Counted from the first letter of the stretch, positions 1 through 8,314 are shown. The stretch: DNA of 64,000 nt from Ruminococcus sp. (GCA_017470905.1 JAFUXL010000011.1:62001-126000); one strand, 5' to 3'. Notes: generated from the sequence alone by a model not told the origin. Numbers and translations are program-made.

Positions 1-147
1 CGCACCGACAGCAAGGCTTGAAACGCTGCTGCCCGTAAACAGCATGAGTATATATATAAATGTTATTACTATTTTAAATCTTGGGTCAAGGCGGTGGATT
101 ATGCTGCTGCTAGGAAAATACTGTCCTATTGTTATATCTTTAAGCAA
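1..147 (-). CDS. ecfT: ECF transporter transmembrane protein EcfT (5' part only)
   Basis: Only the first ~49 codons are in the window; the rest lies beyond base 1. The N-terminus reads MLKDITIGQYFPSSS followed by IIHRLDPRFK and a hydrophobic segment, the characteristic EcfT opening (short amphipathic start, HRLDPR motif, first membrane helix). The start is a TTG at 145-147, one base after the ecfA2 stop, so the two are translationally coupled. EcfT is the membrane scaffold that joins the two ATPases to interchangeable substrate-binding S components for vitamin or metal uptake. The S component is not visible here, so the substrate is unknown. Confidence 0.9.
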   Translation of the reverse strand, partial: MLKDITIGQYFPSSSIIHRLDPRFKIVITFIYILMLFTGSSVSSLAVGA

Positions 148-148
148 T

Positions 149-1009
149 TCATAAGCCCCTTTCCCTGAGATATTTAATAATCAGGTCTTTTGCATATCCT
201 ACGGTATAGACTTCCTTTCCGAAGTCAAGCCCTTGTTTTTTCAGCTTTGTGAAAACTTTTGTTATCTGCGGAACATCAAGACCGATTTCGGATATTTCCT
301 CCGACCTGCCGAAAACCTTTACCGTATCGTCAAAGCAGAAAAGCCTTGCCTTGTTCATCACGAGGATTTTATCCGCAAAGCCTGCAATATCCTCCATGCT
401 GTGCGATACTATCAGTACGGTGTTTTTGGTTCTCCTGTGATAATTTTTAATATGTGTGATAATTTTGTCTCTGCCTGCCGGGTCAAGACCTGCGGTCGGT
501 TCGTCTAAAATCAATACTTTCGGGCGCATTGCCATAACTCCTGCGATTGCAACACGTCTTTTCTGACCGCCCGAAAGCTCAAAGGGGGAGCGTTCGAGGA
601 TTTCCTCCTTAAGCCCTATATCACAGGCGGTTTCGATGACACGGAGCTTTATTTCGGACTCGTCAAGCCCCATATTCCTGCACCCGTATGCAATATCCTT
701 GTAGACGGTTTCCTCGAATATCTGGTATTCGGGGTACTGGAATACAAGTCCTACCTGAAAGCGGACATCACGTATTTTATTCTTATCCTCCCATATATCC
801 CTTCCGTCAAGGAGAACTCTGCCGGAAGAAGGCTTCAAAAGACCGTTGAAATGCTGTATCAGGGTAGATTTTCCCGAACCTGTGTGACCCATTACGCCGA
901 TAATCTGTCCGGCATCGATTTTAAGATTAACGTGGTCTACAGCAACTTTTTCAAATGGAGAGCCTGCGCTGTAGATATATGTAAGCTCCTGAGTTTCAAG
1001 AACTGCCAA
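149..1009 (-). CDS. ecfA2: ECF transporter ATPase EcfA2
   Basis: ABC ATPase of an energy-coupling-factor transporter, about 286 residues, the usual EcfA length. Visible motifs: Walker A GHTGSGKST, Q-loop in FQYPEYQIFE, signature LSGGQKRR, Walker B VLILDEPTAGLD and switch His in VSHSME. The reading frame is open to a TTG at 1022-1024. I chose the TTG at 1007-1009 because a GGGGGT ribosome binding site lies 8 bases before it; either start overlaps the end of ecfA1. The gene is second in ecfA1-ecfA2-ecfT, which supports the paired-ATPase assignment. EcfA1/EcfA2 hydrolyse ATP at the inner membrane face to drive uptake by shared S components. Confidence 0.92.
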   Translation of the reverse strand: MAVLETQELTYIYSAGSPFEKVAVDHVNLKIDAGQIIGVMGHTGSGKSTLIQHFNGLLKPSSGRVLLDGRDIWEDKNKIRDVRFQVGLVFQYPEYQIFEETVYKDIAYGCRNMGLDESEIKLRVIETACDIGLKEEILERSPFELSGGQKRRVAIAGVMAMRPKVLILDEPTAGLDPAGRDKIITHIKNYHRRTKNTVLIVSHSMEDIAGFADKILVMNKARLFCFDDTVKVFGRSEEISEIGLDVPQITKVFTKLKKQGLDFGKEVYTVGYAKDLIIKYLRERGL

Positions 1010-1862
1010 TGGTTTTACCCCCAAATAATTTTTTTATCGCCTCGACACATTCTTCTTCCGTGATAATATCATCGGGAATATCATAGCCTGCGTTTTTCAG
1101 TTCCCATGCAAGCTCAGTCACCTGCGGAACGTCAAGCCCGATTTCCTTTAACTTCTGTACATGGGAAAATACTCCTTTCGGAGTATCGTCAAGAATTATA
1201 TTCCCCCTGTCCATGACGACAACACGGTCACACTGCGCCGCCTCGTCCATATAATGCGTTATGAGTACTATGGTTATATTTTTTTCACGGTTCATCTGTC
1301 TTATGGTTGACATAACCTCTTTTCGCCCCTGCGGGTCAAGCATGGCGGTAGGCTCATCGAGGATTATGCACCTCGGCTGCATGGCGATTATTCCTGCTAT
1401 GGCTATCCGCTGTTTCTGACCGCCCGAAAGCTGTGCAGGAGAATGCAGACGGTATTCGTACATATTCACGGCTTTCAGGGAGTCGTCAACACGTCTGCGC
1501 ATTTCTTCATAGGGTACACCCAGATTTTCGAGGGCGAAAGCGACATCTTCCTCAACGACAGATGAAACTATCTGATTGTCGGGGTTCTGGAACACCATGC
1601 CCGCACACTGACGCAGCTCAAATATTCTGCTGTCGTCGGAGGTATCAATGCCGTTGACGATAACTTTGCCGTCCGTGGGTACTAAAATTGCATTGATATG
1701 CTTTGCAAGAGTTGATTTTCCGCAGCCGTTATGACCGAGTACGGCGACAAATTCGCCCTCTTTTATATTCAGGTTTATGCCCTTCAGTACCTCTGCGGAG
1801 AGATTGCCCGTGTCGTCTCTGTATGAAAAATGGAGATTTTCTATTTCTATGATATTTTTCAT
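996..1862 (-). CDS. ecfA1: ECF transporter ATPase EcfA1
   Basis: First ATPase of the ECF module, 288 residues. Motifs: Walker A GHNGCGKST near residue 43, Q-loop in VFQNPDNQIV, signature LSGGQKQR, Walker B CIILDEPTAMLDP, switch His in ITHYMDE. The FQNPDNQ Q-loop with acidic residues after it is typical of EcfA1. The ATG at 1860-1862 directly follows the stop codon of the upstream DUF6440 gene (1863-1865), and its 3' end overlaps ecfA2, so the genes form one transcription unit. Confidence 0.92.
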   Translation of the reverse strand: MKNIIEIENLHFSYRDDTGNLSAEVLKGINLNIKEGEFVAVLGHNGCGKSTLAKHINAILVPTDGKVIVNGIDTSDDSRIFELRQCAGMVFQNPDNQIVSSVVEEDVAFALENLGVPYEEMRRRVDDSLKAVNMYEYRLHSPAQLSGGQKQRIAIAGIIAMQPRCIILDEPTAMLDPQGRKEVMSTIRQMNREKNITIVLITHYMDEAAQCDRVVVMDRGNIILDDTPKGVFSHVQKLKEIGLDVPQVTELAWELKNAGYDIPDDIITEEECVEAIKKLFGGKTIGSS

Positions 1863-2042
1863 TTATTTTTTATCCTGCGGTATGGTAATAACGGGCTTGC
1901 CGTTTTCGTCAATGAGCGGAGTAAGACCGCCCTCCGCAACATAGAGATAGCTTACACCCGTCACTGTGTCCTGCAATATCTGGACGGTGTTGAGTTCCTG
2001 CGAATAGGTTTTTACAAATCTCTTGGATTTTTTTTCAGCCAT
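1863..2042 (-). CDS. DUF6440-type small protein, copy 2
   Basis: A 59-residue protein starting MAEKKSKRFVKTYSQEL and containing DTVTGVSYLYVAEGGLTPLI and DENGKPV. It matches what I know of DUF6440: a short beta-rich protein with a TGVxYL centre and a D-x-GKP end. The function is unknown. It is a tandem paralogue of the protein at 2066-2254 (same layout, roughly half the positions identical). Its stop abuts the ecfA1 start codon with no gap, so it is very likely co-translated with the transporter. It has no signal peptide or membrane segment. Confidence 0.75.
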   Translation of the reverse strand: MAEKKSKRFVKTYSQELNTVQILQDTVTGVSYLYVAEGGLTPLIDENGKPVITIPQDKK

Positions 2043-2065
2043 AAATCTTCCTCCTGCTTATACTT

Positions 2066-2254
2066 TCATTTAACCTCGGTATCTTTTGATTCGGGTACAG
2101 TGACAAGCGGTTTTCCGTTCTCATCAATAAGCACAATCATTCCCTGACCCGTCATCAGATAATTAACACCCGTAACAGTATCCTGCAAAACCTGAATTGT
2201 TTCCAAGTCCTGTGAATAAGTAACAACAAATCTTTTATTTTTCTTTCCAGCCAT
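2066..2254 (-). CDS. DUF6440-type small protein, copy 1
   Basis: A 62-residue protein, MAGKKNKRFVVTYSQDLET at the N-terminus, then DTVTGVNYLMTGQGMIVLID and ENGKPLVTVPE. A GTG three codons upstream keeps the frame open, but the AAGGTGAG ribosome binding site lies just before the ATG at 2252-2254, which decides the start. Paralogue of the downstream 59-residue protein; the two lie 23 bp apart, a recent tandem duplication by appearance. Function unknown. Position between a methyltransferase gene and the ECF ATPases suggests co-transcription but does not define a role. Confidence 0.75.
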   Translation of the reverse strand: MAGKKNKRFVVTYSQDLETIQVLQDTVTGVNYLMTGQGMIVLIDENGKPLVTVPESKDTEVK

Positions 2255-2279
2255 AATTCTCACCTTTTTATTAAAGTAA

Positions 2280-3143
2280 TCAGATATTTTCCCATATGGC
2301 GGTAGAACCGCATGGGAGGGTCATTCCCGATGATTTTACGGGCAGACCTATTTCGTCAAAGCTTACCTTTCCGCCCCTGTCTTTGAGGATACTTCCGAGG
2401 ATATATCCCATAACGGACGGCGAAAGCCCCGTTGTATAGCTGTTTATCAGGAAAAACAGCGGATTGTCGGACAATACTCCTGAACATAATTTCACAAGGT
2501 CATAGATACTGTTTTCGAGTTTCCAAACCTCTCCGCCCGGACCTCTGCCATAGCTTGGGGGGTCCATTATGACGGCATCATATTTTCTTCCACGGCGGAT
2601 TTCACGGGCTATGAATTTTTCGCAGTCATCGACAATCCACCTGACCGGCTTGTCCGAAAGCCCCGAAACAGCGGCATTATCCCTTGCCCACTGAACCATG
2701 CCTTTGGAGGCATCGACATGGCATACGGACGCTCCGGCGGCGGCACAGGCAAGTGTAGCACCGCCTGTATATGCAAACAAATTTATGACATTTATTTCTC
2801 TTCCTGCATTTTTTATTTTTTCGGACATAAAATCCCAGTTTACAGCCTGTTCGGGGAAAAGCCCCGTATGCTTGAACCCTGTCGGGCGGATATTGAATTT
2901 AAGCTCTCCATAGGATATATTCCACGATTCGGGGAGTTTTTTTGAAAAGCTCCACTGACCTCCGCCCTGGTTTGAACGGTGATAATGACCGTCTGCCTTA
3001 TTCCACAGCGGAGATTTTTTATCTGTTTTCCATATTATCTGGGGGTCGGGTCTTACGAGGCTTATGCCGCCCCATGTTTCGAGCTTTTCGCCGTCCGAGG
3101 CATCAATTATTAAATAGTCTTTCCAGTTTTCTGCGGTTCTCAA
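2280..3143 (-). CDS. Class I SAM-dependent methyltransferase (RlmI/COG1092-like)
   Basis: 287 residues. The SAM-binding motif I is VINLFAYTGGATLACAAAGA, followed by acidic motif II (VCHVDAS), and the catalytic-type loop is MDPPSYGRGPGGEVW. DPPSYG with this spacing is typical of the RlmI/RlmK-like family, which methylates 23S rRNA. The N-terminal RNA-binding PUA domain of RlmI is not obvious here, so this is a shorter relative and its substrate is uncertain. It sits 5 bp downstream of the GlmM-like gene in the same operon. Confidence 0.75.
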   Translation of the reverse strand: MRTAENWKDYLIIDASDGEKLETWGGISLVRPDPQIIWKTDKKSPLWNKADGHYHRSNQGGGQWSFSKKLPESWNISYGELKFNIRPTGFKHTGLFPEQAVNWDFMSEKIKNAGREINVINLFAYTGGATLACAAAGASVCHVDASKGMVQWARDNAAVSGLSDKPVRWIVDDCEKFIAREIRRGRKYDAVIMDPPSYGRGPGGEVWKLENSIYDLVKLCSGVLSDNPLFFLINSYTTGLSPSVMGYILGSILKDRGGKVSFDEIGLPVKSSGMTLPCGSTAIWENI

Positions 3144-3148
3144 AATTT

Positions 3149-4510
3149 TTACTCCTTAACATCGTGCGTACAGCGTTCCTTGATTTTTTCGGCGACTTCT
3201 ATGGCGATTGAATTTATCTGTGAGAAATCCTTTCCCTCTACAAGTACTTTTATTACAGGTTCTTTTCCAACTTCACGGACTAACATTCTGCCGTTGTTTC
3301 CGAGTACGCCCTCACATTTTTCAATAAGGGAGGTTATCTCCGCATCGTTTTTCCATATTTCGCTGTCAAATCTGCTTATGGGGACATTTATCATCACCTG
3401 CGGCATTTTTTTAAGCAGACCTGCGAGGACGCTCATTTTTCTTTCGGAATTTTTGAGTATTTCGAGAAGTCTTGCGCCCGTAAACTGACCGTCGCTGACG
3501 GGCGACTCGTCGGGGAGTAGGATATATCCCGAAGGATTGCCGCCTATGCTGAGATTTTCGGAGACAAGCTTTTTGATAAGGCTCCTCTCGTCCGCACCGG
3601 CAGTCTCGACATTCATATAGAAATCATATCCGAAATGCGTAAGACCGAGATTGTTTGCAGGAGTTACGACAAGGGTATTGTTTTTGAGCCTGCCAAGCTC
3701 CTTTAAATATTTCGCACAAAGAGCCGTTATGCAGTCTCCGTCAACTATCTGACCTTCCTCATCGACAGCGAGACATCTTTCGCCGCCGCCGTCAAAGGCA
3801 AGACCGCAGTCGCAGCTGTTTTCTTTGGTGAAAGACATTAAAGCCTCGATTGCCGTACACCCGCAGTCCTTGTTTATATTCGTGCCGTCGGGAGTATTTC
3901 CCATTATGGAAATCTCCGCACCAAGCTCCTTGAAAAGTCTTGCGGCAGTATATGAGGCTGCGCCGTTTCCGCAGTCGAGAGCTACTCTTATGCCCGTGAG
4001 GTCGGTTTTTATTTTTGAGGTGACATATTCTATGTAGTCATCGTCCGCACCGTCACAGCGGACAACACTTCCGTATTTTATTTTCTGAACGGGGTTGAGT
4101 TCCCACGGAGTATCGAGAACAAGGCGTTCTATTTCCTCTTCGGTTTCTGCGCTTATCCTGAAGCCTTCGGGGGAAAATACCTTGAAACCGTTATATTCAG
4201 CCTTTCTCTGCGAATATGAAATCATAACGCCTGCGCAAGCACGTTTTCTCTTTACCATGCACGAAACGACCGGGGACGGCATTTTTCCGATAGTCACGGC
4301 ATTAACTCCTGCCGAGCATATGCCGGCACAGAGAGCCGCCTCAAGCGTATCCGCCGAGCCTCTCGTATCCTTTCCGACAATTATCGAGGCATTTTCCGAA
4401 TTGTTTGCCATTACCGCAGCAACAGCACGTCCAATCTGCATTGCGATTTCACAAGTAAGTTCCGTTACGGCTAATCCTTTTAAACCGTCCTTACCGAACA
4501 GTCTGCCCAT
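3149..4510 (-). CDS. GlmM-like phosphohexomutase paralogue with degenerate active site
   Basis: 453 residues, aligning end to end with phosphoglucosamine mutase: MGRLFGKDGLKG opening, LDCGNGAASYTAARLFKELG, and a complete four-domain length. The active-site loops are altered. The phosphoserine loop ISASHNP reads ISYSQRK (Ser100 kept, HNP lost). The metal loop DGDGDR reads DGGGER at 240-245, losing two of three metal-binding Asp. The sugar loop GGEQSGH reads GGNPSGY (323-329). The phosphate loop RPSGTEP reads REVGKEP (412-418). A good AAGGAG site precedes the ATG. The open frame and preserved fold residues argue for a functional non-catalytic or re-purposed protein rather than a decaying gene. 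A normal GlmM would have to be encoded elsewhere. Confidence 0.85.
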   Translation of the reverse strand: MGRLFGKDGLKGLAVTELTCEIAMQIGRAVAAVMANNSENASIIVGKDTRGSADTLEAALCAGICSAGVNAVTIGKMPSPVVSCMVKRKRACAGVMISYSQRKAEYNGFKVFSPEGFRISAETEEEIERLVLDTPWELNPVQKIKYGSVVRCDGADDDYIEYVTSKIKTDLTGIRVALDCGNGAASYTAARLFKELGAEISIMGNTPDGTNINKDCGCTAIEALMSFTKENSCDCGLAFDGGGERCLAVDEEGQIVDGDCITALCAKYLKELGRLKNNTLVVTPANNLGLTHFGYDFYMNVETAGADERSLIKKLVSENLSIGGNPSGYILLPDESPVSDGQFTGARLLEILKNSERKMSVLAGLLKKMPQVMINVPISRFDSEIWKNDAEITSLIEKCEGVLGNNGRMLVREVGKEPVIKVLVEGKDFSQINSIAIEVAEKIKERCTHDVKE

Positions 4511-4554
4511 TACTAAATTCTCCTTTACATACTATAGGATTTTCATTCTGCCCC

Positions 4555-5091
4555 TCATGCAGAATTAATTATATATAAAATTATAATTTTGCCCTTTCCG
4601 ATAACAGATTTTATATCCGGATATAATCTGACTGTCGGACAATTGTTGTATCTGTTGTAAACCCTGATTCCGTTTCCGGATTTTGCACAGAAAACGGTAT
4701 GAATGGAGGAAAGGAATTTCCTGCCCGTCCAGAAACAGAGTATGAATTTATCCGCATTTTCAATATATTTAATATTTCTTGTTCCCGTACTGACTGTTCC
4801 GAAATAATCCAGAGCCTTTCCGACACCGAATGGAAAACAGCCGAATATACCCATGAGCGACCTGTAACGCTCCATGTACAGGGCTATATCTTGTATCGGC
4901 ACGGGTTTTCCGAGGTATACGAGGGTATTATATACGGAAATTACCTCACAGCCGTTGAAGCTCATAGGGCAGAGACCGTATCTCATGCCCGAAACATCGC
5001 CCAGAGCCTGACCGTTTATCATCGGGAAGCTATCGAAATTCTGCCATATACCGCAGTTTATTCGATAATTGTATTTTTTTGAATATTTCAT
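4555..5091 (-). CDS. Hypothetical protein with papain-like (peptidase C39-type) features
   Basis: 178 residues, not a family I can name with certainty. [18 protein letters not shown] resembles the catalytic Cys helix of C39-like proteases (Cys followed by a helix), [18 protein letters not shown] the middle segment, and [20 protein letters not shown] the His strand followed by the Asn/Asp loop. No signal peptide is apparent. The ATG overlaps the ruvB stop (ATGA), so it is translated from the ruv transcript. It could be a cytoplasmic cysteine peptidase or an inactive fold relative; the Cys-His pairing is inferred from spacing only. Confidence 0.5.
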   Translation of the reverse strand: MKYSKKYNYRINCGIWQNFDSFPMINGQALGDVSGMRYGLCPMSFNGCEVISVYNTLVYLGKPVPIQDIALYMERYRSLMGIFGCFPFGVGKALDYFGTVSTGTRNIKYIENADKFILCFWTGRKFLSSIHTVFCAKSGNGIRVYNRYNNCPTVRLYPDIKSVIGKGKIIILYIINSA

Positions 5092-6143
5092 TGCAGGGTC
5101 ATCTGACCGTCATCTCCGCCGCTGTCGGGCGGTCTGAAACCGAGATGTTCATATGCAAGCCTTGTGGCGCATCGTCCTCTCGGTGTGCGTCCGAGGAAAC
5201 CGAGCTGCATGAGAAAGGGTTCGCATACGTCCTCTATGGTTACAGCCTCTTCGCCTATTGCGGAGGCGAGAGTTTCAAGTCCGACAGGACCTCCGCCGTA
5301 GCCCTTTATAATCATTTCGAGCATACGTCTGTCGAGACTGTCAAGACCGAGCTTGTCTATTTCGAGGCGGCTGAGGGCGATTGAGGCTATCTGTTGAGTG
5401 ATTTCGCCATTTCCCATGACATCTGCAAAATCACGCACTCTTTTCAATAATCTGTTTGCGATACGGGGAGTACCTCTTGCCCTGCCTGCTATTTCGGCTG
5501 CGCCGTCCGTTGTGCATGGAATACTAAGAATCATGGCACTTCTGCGGACTATATCTGTAAGCTGTTCCTTTGTGTAGAGTTCAAGACGCTGTATAACTCC
5601 GAAACGGTCACGCAGAGGAGCGGAAAGCTGTCCTGCCCTCGTGGTAGCCCCAATCAGGGTAAAGGGCTTCAAATCCATTCTTATCGAACGTGCGGAGGGA
5701 CCTTTTCCTATGATTATATCAATAACTCTGTCCTCCAGTGCGGGATATAAAATCTCCTCAACGGCTCTCGAAAGTCTGTGTATCTCGTCTATGAAAAGCA
5801 CGTCATTGTCGGAAAGGCTTGTCAGGAGCGAAACCAAATCGCCTGGTCTTTCGATTGCGGGGCCTGTCGTTATCCTCAGATTAACGCCGAGTTCGTGGGC
5901 GATAATTGAAGAAAGCGTAGTCTTTCCCAGTCCGGGAGGACCGTAGAGAAGTACGTGGTCGAGGGATTCTCCTCTGCGCTTTGCGGCTTCTATATATATA
6001 GCAAGGTTTTCCTTTACTTTATCCTGACCGATATATTCATAAAGCGTCTGCGGACGGAGAGTTATTTCGCTGTCGCCGTCCTCCTGATTGAGTTCGGGGG
6101 AGATTACTCTCGGAGCAAATTCCATATCTTCTGTCTGTATCAT
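5088..6143 (-). CDS. ruvB: Holliday junction branch-migration ATPase RuvB
   Basis: 351 residues, normal RuvB length. Opening [18 protein letters not shown], Walker [10 protein letters not shown], Walker [12 protein letters not shown], sensor 1 IGATTRAG, arginine finger region APLRDRFGV, and a C-terminal winged helix ending FLGRTPRGR. RuvB hexamers drive branch migration with RuvA; RuvC cleaves the junction. All three genes are in this run, with sseB between ruvA and ruvB. A partial copy of the inverted-repeat element (6163-6212) lies just upstream of its ribosome binding site. Confidence 0.97.
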   Translation of the reverse strand: MIQTEDMEFAPRVISPELNQEDGDSEITLRPQTLYEYIGQDKVKENLAIYIEAAKRRGESLDHVLLYGPPGLGKTTLSSIIAHELGVNLRITTGPAIERPGDLVSLLTSLSDNDVLFIDEIHRLSRAVEEILYPALEDRVIDIIIGKGPSARSIRMDLKPFTLIGATTRAGQLSAPLRDRFGVIQRLELYTKEQLTDIVRRSAMILSIPCTTDGAAEIAGRARGTPRIANRLLKRVRDFADVMGNGEITQQIASIALSRLEIDKLGLDSLDRRMLEMIIKGYGGGPVGLETLASAIGEEAVTIEDVCEPFLMQLGFLGRTPRGRCATRLAYEHLGFRPPDSGGDDGQMTLQ

Positions 6144-6162
6144 ATTTTCACCGCCTTTTTTA

Positions 6163-6212
6163 AATCGTCAATTCTGCCTTTTGGTGCTTGTTCTTTCGTT
6201 CACTTGGAAAAA
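6163..6212 (-). repeat. Partial copy of the 5'-UTR inverted-repeat element (family iii)
   Basis: Read on the minus strand it contains AAGTGAACGAA and then AAGGCAGAATTGACG followed by TTTAAA, closely matching the 3' half of the elements at 29278-29392 and 53092-53178. As in those copies it ends about 10-20 bases before the start-codon ribosome binding site of the next gene, here ruvB. Confidence 0.55.
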
Positions 6213-6226
6213 TATTTATTGACGAT

Positions 6227-6258
6227 AATTATGAATTATGCATTATGCATTATGAATT
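6227..6258. repeat. AT-rich palindromic repeat (family ii)
   Basis: AATTATGAATTATGCATTATG continuing as a near-palindrome. Related copies occur at 14198, 24164, 57276, 61829 and 61908, all intergenic. Confidence 0.6.
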
Positions 6259-6263
6259 AAATT

Positions 6264-6995
6264 TTATCTTTCAAAGTAGCGTTTCTTGCGGACATAGAAA
6301 GGGTCAACGGTCTGTGCGGCTTTCTTTCCCATATCCTGTTCCATGCTGATAAAACAGAGGTGTTCGTTCGGCTTTGTGATTTTTGAGAGGTATTTTGAAA
6401 GCGGAACGAATAGTTTCCTTGTGCTGCCCATCATATCGAGGACGAGCAGGAGCTGTGCCTTTTCGCAGCCCTTAATCATTTCCATTATATAAGCCCTGTC
6501 AACGTTGGGCTGTTTGGATAAAAATTTTGTTGCGGCTTTGGTGATATGCGAAACGGAGCTTTCACATGGCTTGTAGCTTATTATATCCTCCTCGTTGTAG
6601 GATATGGCTTTTATTTTGAGGTTTCGGGCTATCATGAGTATGCTCTTTATTTCCTGCGGTGAAAACTCCTTGCCGTAGGAATTGGGATTGAGTACGGCGG
6701 AGGCTGTCTGTATAAGGTCAAAAAGACGCAGACAATTTATCTTATAGCAGTCAACATATCTTTTTGCGAACTGCTGCAATGCCCTGTAGCTTGTAAAGAA
6801 AGGGATAAAAATTTCGCCGTGGGGGTTCTGCGTGGTGATAAGCTCAAGCTGTATGCCGCCCTCTTCTCTGCCACGCTCCTGTTTTACGGGGTTTTTGCAT
6901 ATCACATATACATCGCTCCTTATAAGTGTCTGAAGAAAAACGGAACGCTTTGAAGGGTCTTTTATAGCCGCCTTTAGTAATTCGTCCAGATTCAT
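6264..6995 (-). CDS. SseB family protein
   Basis: 243 residues with the N-terminal SseB layout: short helix MNLDELLKAAIKD, then DVYVICKNP and GEIFIPFFTSYRALQQFA, the conserved value-and-range core. The C-terminal half matches the SseB C-terminal domain (DRAYIMEMIKGCEKAQLLLVLD and MGSTRKLFVPLSKYL). SseB was named for serine-sensitivity enhancement in E. coli; its molecular role is not established. It lies between ruvA and ruvB, all co-directional, which suggests co-transcription without implying a recombination function. Confidence 0.75.
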   Translation of the reverse strand: MNLDELLKAAIKDPSKRSVFLQTLIRSDVYVICKNPVKQERGREEGGIQLELITTQNPHGEIFIPFFTSYRALQQFAKRYVDCYKINCLRLFDLIQTASAVLNPNSYGKEFSPQEIKSILMIARNLKIKAISYNEEDIISYKPCESSVSHITKAATKFLSKQPNVDRAYIMEMIKGCEKAQLLLVLDMMGSTRKLFVPLSKYLSKITKPNEHLCFISMEQDMGKKAAQTVDPFYVRKKRYFER

Positions 6996-7022
6996 AATAT
7001 ATAGATTCCTTTCCGTGGAGCA

Positions 7023-7634
7023 TTAATTCGGGGACATAGCCTTTAATGCTTCTCTGATTAATTCCTGAGTGCTTAAAGATGGGTCGAGCCTGCGCAGTAC
7101 CGATGCGGCTTCGCCCTGAGAATAGCCGAGAACCATGAGGGCTTCGAGGGCTTCCGATACCGCCGAGGAGCCGCCCGAAGATACTGGGCTGAAGGTTTGC
7201 AAATCGGAGACAGCCGAGCCTGTGAGCGTTTCGGAGGAGACTTTATCTTTCAGTTCAAGAACAATTCTCTGTGCGGTTTTTGCACCAACGCCCTTGGTGC
7301 GTGTGAAAGCCTTGCTGTCGCCCGATGCAACCGCAAAGGCAAAGCTCTGCACGTCCATATCGGATAATATCGAAACTGCCGCCTTCGGACCCACGCCCGA
7401 AACGCTTATGAGCATCTTGAAACAGTTAAGCTCCTGCTGTGTGAGGAATCCGAACAGCTCAACGGAGTCCTCTCTCACCTGCATGAATGTATACAGCATT
7501 ACGTCACTTCCCGTACTTCCGAGCCTTGATATTGTATTATATGAGGTTTTGCAGCCGTAACCGACACCGCCGCAGTTGATAACGACGAAATTTGTTTCTT
7601 TGAGGGCAAGCTTTCCCTTTAAACTGTATATCAT
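7023..7634 (-). CDS. ruvA: Holliday junction DNA helicase subunit RuvA
   Basis: 203 residues. MIYSLKGKLALKETNFVVIN opens the OB fold. Helix-hairpin-helix motifs follow (LISVSGVGPKAAVSIL and TRTKGVGAKTAQRIVLELKDK). A variable Ser-rich linker leads to the C-terminal RuvB-binding domain (EALEALMVLGYSQGEAASVL). RuvA tetramers bind the four-way junction and load RuvB. The gap to ruvC upstream (7635-7801) contains two GC-rich hairpins. Confidence 0.96.
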   Translation of the reverse strand: MIYSLKGKLALKETNFVVINCGGVGYGCKTSYNTISRLGSTGSDVMLYTFMQVREDSVELFGFLTQQELNCFKMLISVSGVGPKAAVSILSDMDVQSFAFAVASGDSKAFTRTKGVGAKTAQRIVLELKDKVSSETLTGSAVSDLQTFSPVSSGGSSAVSEALEALMVLGYSQGEAASVLRRLDPSLSTQELIREALKAMSPN

Positions 7635-7649
7635 CAGAACACCAGACCT

Positions 7650-7790
7650 TATTTGTGTATTTTTTTATATTTTTGTGATTCCTCCGCCGCTGGCGGAGGA
7701 GTGCAGTTTTATTGAAAATTTTAATATTCCTGCGGTTTCTCCGCCGTGTGCGGAGAAACACGGATTTTTTATGTTTTAAATCATGAATAT
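7650..7790. repeat. Two GC-rich hairpins in an AT-rich context (family i related)
   Basis: CTCCGCCGCTGGCGGAG (7683-7699) and TTTCTCCGCCGTGTGCGGAG (about 7737-7756) are hairpins 40 bp apart. The preceding TGTGTATTTTTTTATATT resembles the conserved arm of the dispersed family. They lie between ruvC and ruvA and could limit or stabilise the ruv transcript. Confidence 0.5.
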
Positions 7791-7801
7791 ATTGTCTGAA
7801 A

Positions 7802-8314
7802 TCATTTTCGGTTTTCAAATCTTGTGGAATGACCGTGACATATTGCAACGGCGAGTGCATCGGCGGCATCATCGGGCTTTGGTATCTGTGCAAGATTTAG
7901 TAATTGACGGGTCATTTCCATAACCTGATTTTTTTCAGCCCGTCCGTAGCCCGTCACGGAGATTTTGACCTGTAAGGGGGTATATTCCGTAATGGGGATA
8001 TCTCTTTTTGCGGCTGAAAGGAGCGTAACACCTCTTGCCTGAGCGACATTTATGGCTGTTTTCTGGTTTGAATTGAAATATAATTTTTCCATAGCCATGC
8101 AGTCGGGCTTGTAACGCTCAAAAATATATTCCATATCGGTATGTATAGCCTTTATTCTCTCAGAAAAGGGAGTATTCGCCTCTGTGAGAATTGCGCCGTA
8201 TTCTATGGGATTGAAATTTATGCCGTCATAGTCGAGAATACCGAAGCCGACTATCGCATAACCGGGGTCAATGCCCAGAATTCTTAATTTGTTCAATGCT
8301 TTTATCGTATTCAT
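7802..8314 (-). CDS. ruvC: Holliday junction resolvase RuvC
   Basis: 170 residues. The acidic active-site residues are visible: Asp in LGIDPGYAIVGFG, Glu in MAMEKLYFNSN, and the Asp pair in KPDDAADALAVAICH. RuvC nicks Holliday junctions symmetrically within the RuvABC complex. The ATG at 8312-8314 has no strong ribosome binding site; an in-frame TTG at codon 8 is an alternative, so the first few residues are uncertain. First gene of the minus-strand run. Confidence 0.95.
   Translation of the reverse strand: MNTIKALNKLRILGIDPGYAIVGFGILDYDGINFNPIEYGAILTEANTPFSERIKAIHTDMEYIFERYKPDCMAMEKLYFNSNQKTAINVAQARGVTLLSAAKRDIPITEYTPLQVKISVTGYGRAEKNQVMEMTRQLLNLAQIPKPDDAADALAVAICHGHSTRFENRK

Noticed and set aside
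7537-7893. 118-codon minus frame between ruvC and ruvA
   Set aside because: It overlaps the ends of both ruv genes and reads through two repeat hairpins; composition is very basic (Arg/Asn runs), as expected for an out-of-frame reading.
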